This document shows positions 58,255-64,000 of a DNA stretch of 64,000 nucleotides, piece after piece; positions within the stretch are counted from its first letter, which is position 1; the number at the start of each line of letters is the position of its first letter. This DNA is from Marinobacter litoralis. GTDB lineage: Bacteria > Pseudomonadota > Gammaproteobacteria > Pseudomonadales > Oleiphilaceae. The notes beneath the pieces are model-generated. The model did not search any database. It was not told the DNA's origin and saw only the letters and a program-made list of their open reading frames with translations. Both the position numbers and the translations under genes were made by a program. The DNA is taken from assembly GCF_016427555.1 (NCBI RefSeq), contig NZ_JAELVS010000001.1, positions 558,001 to 622,000 on the forward strand, given 5' to 3'.

Positions 58255-59895
58255 TTAAGCCGGGCCTGTGATATGCCAGAGATCGTCTTTCTGGTAGGCA
58301 CGGTGCTCGGCTTCCAGTTTCAGAAGGTGAGCCAGTGCGGAGCGGGCGGCGAGCCCATGGATGGCCGCTGGCACATCGTCGTAGGCTTTTGCCGTCAGAT
58401 CCTTCAGGGTAACCGGAGCCAGCGCTTCCAGCGCCCGGAACACCTTGTGTTCCCGTGACAGCCGGTGGGTAATCAGATAATCCACCACCGCCTCTGGCTG
58501 CCCCATCAGAAACCCGTGCGCGGGGGCGATGAACTGAATCTTCTCTTCCAGCAATTCGTACAGCGATTCCACATACGCCTTCATGTCGCCGTCTGGCGGA
58601 TTAATCACCACCGTTGAGCCCTGCATAATGTGATCACCGGAAAACAAAAGATCCTGGTCGGTCAGCAGCAAACACAGATGATTCGAGGCGTGGCCAGGAG
58701 TGTGTAACACTTTCAGCACACCGGCTTCTGTGGCAATCAGTTCCCCGTGTTCGGGAATGTCATCCGGTGCGAAGGCACGGTCCTGGCTGGCACCTTCCGG
58801 CGCTGGCCAGCCGAACACCCGGCAGTTGGTACGTTCTTTCAGTAATCGGGTGCCGGGTGAGTGGTCAAGATGGGTATGGGTAACCACCACCTGATCCACC
58901 GCACCGTCGGTTATCTCCAATATGCGTTCGATATGGCCTTCATCGGCCGGCCCGGGATCAATCACGGTAAAACGGTCGAATCCCAGTATGTAAGTGTTGG
59001 TGCCGGGGCCTGTCATCATGCCGGGGTTCGGTGCGGTCAGCCGAACCACTCCGGCGGCGACTTCCACCGGCTCACCCGGTGTAATCTGCGCCTGCACCGA
59101 ACCGGCTGCTTCCGGGTCCAGTTTTACGGCTTCGTCGTAGGCGGGTGCGTTCGGCTCCAGAAGAATCGGTTTGCCTTTTCGGATCGCCGGCCATGGGTCC
59201 GTCGGGAAGGGTTCTGGCGGATTGGCGTGGGCGTAGCGCATCAGTTCGGCGGTGGTCTCGAAGTCGCACAGCACCCGCAACGTGCGAATAGTGGGAAGAC
59301 CTAGCAGGCGTTGTCCGGCCTTGTGTTCGGCCAGTGCCTGCGCCGGTGATATCCATACGTGATCAATGGTTTCCGAGCCGTCGTGGCTGGCGACTTGCCC
59401 TTCGGGCGCGGCGGCAACAAAGAAGCGGGTATCAAACCGGCGCGGTGGTCCCGGTGGTGTGACCCAATGGCTCAGGTACGCTAAATGGTCGAGCGGTATG
59501 GTTAATTCGTACTTTTTGCAAAGCTCGGCCAGACACACGGTTTCCTGGAACAGCGCGTCGCGCTCTGCGTGAACCGGGTGGTCCGGGCCGATCAGTTTTC
59601 CGGTTTTGTCCAAGGCCAGCAGAACGCCGGACTCTTCAAAGCATTCCCGAACCGCAGCCAGCATATAATCCACTCCGCCACCTTCCACCAAGCTCATGGT
59701 CTGGCTGATGGCGGAGTCTTCCACGCCGATCGCATGATCCCGGCATTCGGGTTCCTCTACATTTACAGCCCCGCCGGGAAAGACGAAATAACCGGGCAGA
59801 AAGATCGCCTCCCAGGTGCGTTGCAGCAGGAGGACTTCAATACCGTTCTCGCTATCACGAGTCAGAGCCAAAGTGGCCGCAGGACGAATGCTCAT
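58255..59895 (-). CDS. NUDIX hydrolase fused to metallo-beta-lactamase-fold hydrolase
   Basis: This 546-residue protein has an N-terminal NUDIX-like domain (about residues 1-250; FVFPGGAVNVEE, AVRECFEESGVLLALD, the REXXEE-like box) and a C-terminal metallo-beta-lactamase (MBL) domain of the LACTB2/glyoxalase II-like type. The latter has THTHLDHSPGTRLL (HxHxDH), GHASNHLCLLL, LFSGDHIMQGSTVV and APAHGFLMG ligands. The NUDIX box is recognisable but variant. RNA or nucleotide processing and CoA-type ester cleavage are both known in these families. The combination occurs in some actinobacterial and proteobacterial proteins annotated as MBL hydrolases. Confidence 0.88.
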   Translation of the reverse strand: MSIRPAATLALTRDSENGIEVLLLQRTWEAIFLPGYFVFPGGAVNVEEPECRDHAIGVEDSAISQTMSLVEGGGVDYMLAAVRECFEESGVLLALDKTGKLIGPDHPVHAERDALFQETVCLAELCKKYELTIPLDHLAYLSHWVTPPGPPRRFDTRFFVAAAPEGQVASHDGSETIDHVWISPAQALAEHKAGQRLLGLPTIRTLRVLCDFETTAELMRYAHANPPEPFPTDPWPAIRKGKPILLEPNAPAYDEAVKLDPEAAGSVQAQITPGEPVEVAAGVVRLTAPNPGMMTGPGTNTYILGFDRFTVIDPGPADEGHIERILEITDGAVDQVVVTHTHLDHSPGTRLLKERTNCRVFGWPAPEGASQDRAFAPDDIPEHGELIATEAGVLKVLHTPGHASNHLCLLLTDQDLLFSGDHIMQGSTVVINPPDGDMKAYVESLYELLEEKIQFIAPAHGFLMGQPEAVVDYLITHRLSREHKVFRALEALAPVTLKDLTAKAYDDVPAAIHGLAARSALAHLLKLEAEHRAYQKDDLWHITGPA

Positions 59896-59940
59896 AGATC
59901 ACTCTTTTCGTTATTTTCGGCACGTGCATAAGTTACCGGT

Positions 59941-60051
59941 ATGGCTTGGGGGAAGGCTTTCCAAAAACCGCTCCTTCGGCACGTCCATGTGACGCTTCTG
60001 CTCCGCCATCCATGGCTACGCACATTTTTGGAAAGCCTTCCCCCAAGCCAT
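59941..60051. repeat. Hairpin repeat copy A
   Basis: Perfect 27-bp arms (59941-59967 and 60025-60051) enclose a 57-base centre (59968-60024). The inner end of the arms is GGCTTTCCAAAAA; the centre starts CCGCTCCTTCGGC and ends GCTACGCACA. Copies B (62599) and C (63377) have the same plan with different outer arms. It lies between two divergent genes. Confidence 0.93.
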
Positions 60052-60176
60052 CCCTGCTTCTGAGTCAGAACGCAGAAACAGAAACCAAGATACCCGATAC
60101 CAACGTAGGATGAGAAGTCACAAGCGCAGGGGTATGATGCTCCGACATTAAAACGATCGTAAAACAGGACACCACC

Positions 60177-60602
60177 GTGGCAAGAATCAAACTGGAATTC
60201 CCGGACGACGCCTTCAGCTTCGAAACTCTACTGCCCGTTAGAATCAGCGATATTAACGGTGCTAACCATTTGGGCAACGATGCACTGATTTCCATGCTGT
60301 CAGAAGCTCGAGCGCAGTTCCTCGTGGCAAATGGCATCAAAGAAGCCGACCCGAGCGGTAATGGCATTATTGTTACCGACCTCGCCACCATGTATCAGGG
60401 CGAATCGTTCTATCCGGACATGCTGCGGTTTGAAGTGGGGCTGATGGATTTCAATAAATACGGTGGCGACTTTGTATTTCGGGTCACAAAAGCGGAAAGC
60501 GGACAGCCGGTTGCGTTGGCGAAATATGGTTTTGTGTTTTTTAACTACAACACCCGTGAAGTTACGCCGGTGCCGGAGAGCTTTCGCGCGCGGTTTGAGT
60601 AA
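60177..60602 (+). CDS. Hotdog-fold acyl-CoA thioesterase
   Basis: This 141-residue protein of the 4HBT family cleaves acyl-CoA thioesters. The pattern VRISDINGANHLGNDALISM corresponds to the YbgC-type catalytic loop, with ARAQFLVANGI after it; DLATMYQGESFYPDMLRFEV is the strand that follows. Many close relatives are annotated only as thioesterase. The start is GTG 60177; GGACACC upstream is a weak ribosome site. It stands alone, divergent from the NUDIX-MBL gene; the gap holds hairpin copy A. Confidence 0.9.
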   Translation: MARIKLEFPDDAFSFETLLPVRISDINGANHLGNDALISMLSEARAQFLVANGIKEADPSGNGIIVTDLATMYQGESFYPDMLRFEVGLMDFNKYGGDFVFRVTKAESGQPVALAKYGFVFFNYNTREVTPVPESFRARFE

Positions 60603-60674
60603 AGGGTTAGATCATAAAACAACCGATGGTGCAGGGTGCACCATCGGTATGGGGTCAGCCATGTGAACAAATGA

Positions 60675-60866
60675 TTAGCTGGAGAGTTTGTTCCACTCTT
60701 TTTCGGCTTCGTCTTTCTTCAGGCCGTATTTTTCCTGAAGCTTGCCGATGAAGTTGTCTTTCTTGCCGCCGATCTGGTCAACATCGTCGTCGGTCAGCTT
60801 GCCCCATTGTTCGCGCACTTTACCTTTTAGCTGTTTCCAGTTGCCTTCCAGAATGTCGTTATTCAT
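60675..60866 (-). CDS. CsbD-family stress protein
   Basis: This 63-residue soluble protein is of the CsbD type: MNNDILEGNWKQLKGKVREQ and WGKLTDDDVDQIGGKKDNFI are the family signature. Family members are induced by stationary phase and general stress; no reaction is known. ATAAGG precedes the ATG at 60866. It is convergent with the thioesterase gene. The 303 bp upstream up to the MATE gene hold only regulatory sequence. Confidence 0.94.
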   Translation of the reverse strand: MNNDILEGNWKQLKGKVREQWGKLTDDDVDQIGGKKDNFIGKLQEKYGLKKDEAEKEWNKLSS

Positions 60867-61169
60867 AACCTTATCCTCATCTTGAAAATAATTGCATGAA
60901 TTCAGAGCTAAAGGGGTAGGTGTTCCATCAACCTTTACCTCGAGGTAAAACTTTGCTGCTTCGTTACTGAGCTCTACAGCTCGGTAATCAGGCTGGCACA
61001 GGCGTGTTTTGTTGACAACCGGTGAACGGAGCGTGGCGCTACATCGGCGGGGGCGTATTCTTTTATCTATATGAAAAATAAGAATTATTTTTCACTGTTA
61101 CGACTTTGTGAGCTGTCGGTAACCTGGCGGCTACAAGGGTTGTGGCCGCCGCTAAAATCTTTCGGGAGC
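60867..61169. other. Intergenic stretch upstream of csbD
   Basis: No gene is supported in these 303 bp. They should contain the csbD promoter. Two structures are seen: a short palindrome (GAAAAATA to TATTTTTC, about 61074-61094) and a GGCGGC/GCCGCC hairpin at about 61126-61150, possibly the end of the MATE transcript. Neither is a canonical terminator. Confidence 0.4.
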
Positions 61170-62498
61170 TCAGTCGCGGGCGCGTTGATCCAGAGTTTTC
61201 TGGCCCTGACGATACAGGCTGTAAGCCATGATGCCGGCGAGCAGGTTGCCGATCAGCGCGCCGGTCATCAGGCCGGTCAGCCCCCCGATTTGGGAACCTA
61301 TCCAGAGCATGGGCAGGTAGCAGCCAAACAGGCGTAGCACCGAGATCAGAAGCGCGCGCATGGACATGCCGAGGGCGTTGTTGATGGAAACCATCAGGAT
61401 GCACACCCCCAGGCCGCTGTAGCTGAGCGGCACGCGCAACAAGTAGCTGACCAATACGTCTTGTACGTTGGCGTCGGAGCTGAACAGGGTGGATACCACG
61501 CCGGAGGCGCCTAGCCACACCAGCCCGATGAATAGTTGCCAGCCGATGATAAACCTCACGGCAATACGTACCAGTTTACGGATCTGTTCAATTTCTCCTG
61601 CGCCCAGCAAGCGTCCGACCATGGGTGGCATGGACATGGTGAGGGCGAGCACGACTACGATGGAGAAAAACTCCAGCCGGGTGCCCAGCCCCCAGGCGGC
61701 TACGGCGGCGGAACCGAAGCCGGCGACCAGTGCGGTGGCCAGTATGGCGGCCAGTGGCGGCATGAGTTGGCTGACCATGGCTGGAGCCATGATGCCGCCC
61801 AGTTGTTTTGCGGCTTTGGCTAATTGCAGTTGCAGCAGATCGAAGCGAAGCCACTGGCGCTTGAGCAGCATGGGGTACATGACCAGACCGCCAATGGTGA
61901 AGGCGGTGATGGTGGCCCAGGCGGCTCCGGGCAGGCCCCAGCCGAAGACGAAGATGTAGAGGGCATCCAGTGCGATGTTGAGCAGGCTACTGACAATCAT
62001 CATGTAGCCGGGCAGTTTGGTGTCGCCGTTGGCGCGGCTGATGGAGTAGCTGAAGTAGACCATGGCGCCGACCCAGGCGGAGGTGAGCCAGGGTGCCCAG
62101 TATTCGCGGATGACCGGGCGCAGTGCCTGCTCGGCACCGAGCAAATCGAGTATGACGTTTTGCAGTAGCCACACGGAGATGCAAAGTGTTAGTGCGAGGC
62201 CGGCGCCGACGGCGATTACGAGCCCGCCCAGGCGTTGTGCGCGTTGGTTGTCGCCTTGGCCGAGTGTACGGGAGATGATGGCGGTGGTGGCGATGCCCAG
62301 GCCGACGTACATGCCGCTGACGAGTTGTTGCATGGGTACGGTGAAGCCGAGTGCCGCGAGTGGGTCGCGGCCGAGTTGGCCGACGAAGGCGCTGTCGGTG
62401 AGTTGGAATGTCATCAGTGAGAGGACGCCGAACAGCATGGGCCAGGTCATGTGGTAGAGCTGGCGGCCTAGGGAGGCGTTTTGCAGGGCTTGTTGCAC
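61170..62498 (-). CDS. MATE-family multidrug efflux protein
   Basis: This 442-residue twelve-helix MATE transporter exports cationic drugs with sodium or protons. Marks: MTWPMLFGVLSLMTFQLTDS, FVGQLGRDPLAALGFTVPMQ (the N-half signature), GLGIATTAIISRTLGQGD, and in the second half AAVAAWGLGTRLEFFSIVVV with VGRLLGAGEIEQIRKLV. The subgroup is NorM/DinF-like. The upstream hairpin repeat B lies beyond its start. It has no regulator nearby. The gene is complete. Confidence 0.93.
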   Translation of the reverse strand: MQQALQNASLGRQLYHMTWPMLFGVLSLMTFQLTDSAFVGQLGRDPLAALGFTVPMQQLVSGMYVGLGIATTAIISRTLGQGDNQRAQRLGGLVIAVGAGLALTLCISVWLLQNVILDLLGAEQALRPVIREYWAPWLTSAWVGAMVYFSYSISRANGDTKLPGYMMIVSSLLNIALDALYIFVFGWGLPGAAWATITAFTIGGLVMYPMLLKRQWLRFDLLQLQLAKAAKQLGGIMAPAMVSQLMPPLAAILATALVAGFGSAAVAAWGLGTRLEFFSIVVVLALTMSMPPMVGRLLGAGEIEQIRKLVRIAVRFIIGWQLFIGLVWLGASGVVSTLFSSDANVQDVLVSYLLRVPLSYSGLGVCILMVSINNALGMSMRALLISVLRLFGCYLPMLWIGSQIGGLTGLMTGALIGNLLAGIMAYSLYRQGQKTLDQRARD

Positions 62499-62598
62499 GT
62501 TGGTTTTGGGGCCTTCGGTTGGGTGTTTGGCGCAGATTCTAACAGGTCATGAGGTTGGTGCATGCCATTAGGCTAGGTCGCTTTAGCTAATGGAGTAT

Positions 62599-62713
62599 GC
62601 AGCCATGCGGGGAGGGCCTTCCAAAAAACGCTCCTTCGGCCCATCCTTGGGGCGCTTCTGCTCCGCCATCCCTGGCTGCGCACATTTTTGGAAGGCCCTC
62701 CCCGCACGGCTGC
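62599..62713. repeat. Hairpin repeat copy B
   Basis: Arms 62599-62627 and 62685-62713 pair over 29 positions with one mismatch (perfect over the inner 21). The 57-base centre (62628-62684) starts ACGCTCCTTCGGC and ends GCTGCGCACA. The outer arm (GCGGGGAGGGCC) differs from copies A and C, yet the opposite arm matches it. It lies between the MATE start and the tpx stop. Confidence 0.93.
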
Positions 62714-62772
62714 TTCGGCACCGGAGTAGGTTGCCCCGGTGCACGAGCTAGATTGCAGGTGTTCTCAAGCGA

Positions 62773-63273
62773 TTAAAGAACTTTTAGAGCCGCTTCGTAA
62801 TCTGGCTCGTTTTTGATTTCACTGACCAGTTCGCTGTGGATAACTTTGTCGTTTTCGTCCAGAACCACAACCGCACGGGCGCACAAACCGGCCAGCGGGC
62901 CATTTTGGATGCCTACGCCGTAGTCTTGCTGGAAGCTGTAGTTGCGGAAGGTTGAGAGGGTTTCAACGTTGTTCAGGCCTTCTGCGCCGCAGAAGCGTGA
63001 GGCTGCGAAGGGTAGGTCGGCGGAGACGACCAGTACGACGGTGTTGTCGAGGTTGCTGGCTTTTTCGTTGAATTTACGGGTGCTGGCGGCGCATACGCCG
63101 GTGTCGATGCTGGGGATGATGTTCAGGATTTTGCGTTTGCCAGCCCAGTTGTCGAGTTTGACTTCTTCCAGACCGCTGGTAGTCAGGGTAAATGGGGCGG
63201 CGTTGTCGCCCTCTTTGGGGAAGGTGCCGCTAAGTTCGATCGGGTTTCCGTCCAGAGTTACGTTGGTTGGCAT
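62773..63273 (-). CDS. tpx: Thiol peroxidase Tpx
   Basis: This 166-residue atypical 2-Cys peroxiredoxin detoxifies alkyl hydroperoxides, reduced by thioredoxin. The peroxidatic Cys61 ([11 protein letters not shown]) and the resolving Cys95 ([11 protein letters not shown]) stand at the same residue numbers as in E. coli Tpx. The N-terminus ([20 protein letters not shown]) and the Arg near the end of the fold are normal. GGAGCAAC precedes the ATG at 63273. It is flanked on both sides by copies of the hairpin repeat, and is in the same direction as the neighbouring MATE and MFS genes. Confidence 0.97.
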   Translation of the reverse strand: MPTNVTLDGNPIELSGTFPKEGDNAAPFTLTTSGLEEVKLDNWAGKRKILNIIPSIDTGVCAASTRKFNEKASNLDNTVVLVVSADLPFAASRFCGAEGLNNVETLSTFRNYSFQQDYGVGIQNGPLAGLCARAVVVLDENDKVIHSELVSEIKNEPDYEAALKVL

Positions 63274-63376
63274 GTGTTGCTCCCTTTTTGGTTTTGAGTT
63301 CGTGTACTTACCCTGTTTAGCTTAAATCGGATGAGTTTTCATCTTTGTCAGCTTTGATGCATCCGTTTTGGGGGTA

Positions 63377-63487
63377 GCATGGTTGGGTGAGGCTTTCCAA
63401 AAACCGCTCCTTCGGCACGTCCATGTGACGCTTCTGCTCCGCCATCCATGGCTGCGCACATTTTTGGAAAGCCTCACCCAACCATGC
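63377..63487. repeat. Hairpin repeat copy C
   Basis: Perfect 27-bp arms (63377-63403 and 63461-63487) enclose a 57-base centre (63404-63460) that differs from copy A by a single base. The outer arm (GCATGGTTGGGTGAGG) is unlike that of copy A, but the partner arm compensates exactly. It lies between the MFS stop and the tpx start. Confidence 0.93.
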
Positions 63488-63533
63488 ATTAGGCCTTGGT
63501 GCCGGGCATTTGAGAACTAAACCTTAGAAGGGG

Positions 63534-64000
63534 TTATGAATTGGCACTCTGCGCTTCAAAGTCTTGCGCCGGGTAACGCTGTACAAGAAACAGGTAGGCG
63601 AACAGGGCCAGTGCCGCGCAGGCGGTGATGATGGTGGCCATGACCAAGGGTGTGCCGTCGTGGAGGTGGCCGACCAGGGCCCCAGCGGCGGCGGCTGCGG
63701 CCATTTGGGTGAAGCCTAGTAAGGCTGAGGCGGAGCCGGCCATTTTCGGGAAATTGGCCAGCGCTCCAGCCATGCTCTGGGGCAGGATCATGCCTAGTGA
63801 GGCCATAACGGCGGCTTGCGGCAGTACCACGGCCCATGGGCTATAGAACTGGCTATAGGCCAGTGCTGTCATGATGGCTCCGGAGGCAAGGCCGCCCAAT
63901 AAGCCATAGCGCAGGATTTGATCGGGCGTGTACCGGCTTGCCAAGCGAATCGAGGCGATGTTGCCGATCAGGTAGCCAGCGGCCGTTACGGCGTTGTATA
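63534..64000 (-). CDS. Bcr/CflA-type MFS drug transporter (C-terminal part)
   Basis: The window ends inside this minus-strand gene. The visible 154 or so C-terminal residues contain four membrane helices and text typical of the Bcr/CflA subgroup: YLIGNIASIRLASRYTPDQI, then SPWAVVLPQAAVMASLGMIL, PQSMAGALANFPKMAGSASA (the conserved GxASA motif before a helix) and LGFTQMAAAAAAGALVGHL. The first in-frame TTG (63944) is not the true start, since the frame stays open to the edge. The N-terminal half is not visible. Export of bicyclomycin, sulfonamides or other drugs is by family. Confidence 0.85.
   Translation of the reverse strand, partial: YNAVTAAGYLIGNIASIRLASRYTPDQILRYGLLGGLASGAIMTALAYSQFYSPWAVVLPQAAVMASLGMILPQSMAGALANFPKMAGSASALLGFTQMAAAAAAGALVGHLHDGTPLVMATIITACAALALFAYLFLVQRYPAQDFEAQSANS

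Noticed and set aside
59968-60024. Hairpin repeats as attC relatives.
   Set aside because: Both have TTCGGC and GCGCA pieces, but no GTTRRRY/RYYYAAC core ends are present and the lengths and arms differ.
59941-63487. Hairpin repeats as a CRISPR array or rho-independent terminators.
   Set aside because: Copies are spread over 3.5 kb with genes between them, so no CRISPR; the A- and T-runs lie inside the stem next to a 57-base loop, not after it.
1-64000. tRNA or rRNA genes.
   Set aside because: No cloverleaf-like sequence with a GTTCRANNC arm or rRNA signature was noticed; a tRNAscan-SE run would settle this.

Overview
The window reads as chromosomal DNA of a gammaproteobacterium, most likely Marinobacter or a close relative. 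This is inferred from the overall protein set (class Ia NrdAB, AhpC/AhpF, OmpW, a large FadE, a Marinobacter-style integron), the moderate-to-high GC and the dense gene packing. No rRNA or tRNA gene was seen, so the assignment rests on protein character only.

Region 1 (1-13.2 kb): the 3' end of nrdA and all of nrdB run on the plus strand. A long minus-strand block follows: LysR regulator, DUF1445 (YcsI-like), TRAP transporter DctP-DctQ-DctM, DUF2848, amidase, a membrane protein, and PxpA-PxpB-PxpC. Most junctions overlap by ATGA. The block resembles the Bacillus kip/ycs locus with a TRAP importer added, and suggests uptake and hydrolysis of a cyclic amide such as 5-oxoproline. A lipoprotein and an isochorismatase-like hydrolase come next.

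Region 2 (14.1-23.0 kb): a chromosomal integron. The integrase (minus strand, LexA box in its promoter) faces an array of cassettes on the plus strand. Seven attC sites with both core ends were located, plus one truncated site. Each cassette's first bases (TTRRRY) are complementary to its own R'' box, which fixes the boundaries. Cargo: two membrane or unknown proteins, an AbiGi-family protein, a MuF-like zinc protein, a DUF2971 protein, two small proteins, and a HigBA pair whose toxin has an amber stop. An IS1182-family element (18332-20169) sits exactly at a cassette junction.

Region 3 (23.0-26.0 kb): a degraded zone with remnants of brnT, a YqhA-family gene, a tetR gene and an internally deleted GFA gene, around an intact Ca/Na exchanger and a DMT exporter.

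Region 4 (26.1-46.1 kb): Hsp20 with a heat-shock-type promoter, a GST without a normal start codon, a nitronate monooxygenase-like enzyme and an SMR pump. Then come a TpsB-like outer membrane protein divergent from a FecR/CHASE2-GGDEF-EAL pair, ahpC and ahpF with OxyR-like sites, a Baeyer-Villiger-type monooxygenase, an Lgt-like/TlpA fusion, an RhlE-type helicase and OmpW. A divergent HxlR/old-yellow-enzyme pair with a tandem operator and an acetyl-CoA hydrolase/CoA-transferase complete it.

Region 5 (46.3-64 kb): ordinary housekeeping and transport genes (pseudouridine synthase, MarC, ChaC, DMT and AEC transporters, LysR, FadE, PatB-like aminotransferase, secreted AstE/AspA-like protein, YqaE, NUDIX-MBL fusion, thioesterase, CsbD, MATE, Tpx, Bcr/CflA-like MFS cut by the window edge). 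Three intergenic copies of a long hairpin repeat lie here. Their outer arms differ in sequence between copies yet remain complementary within each copy; this is the strongest unexplained structure in the window.
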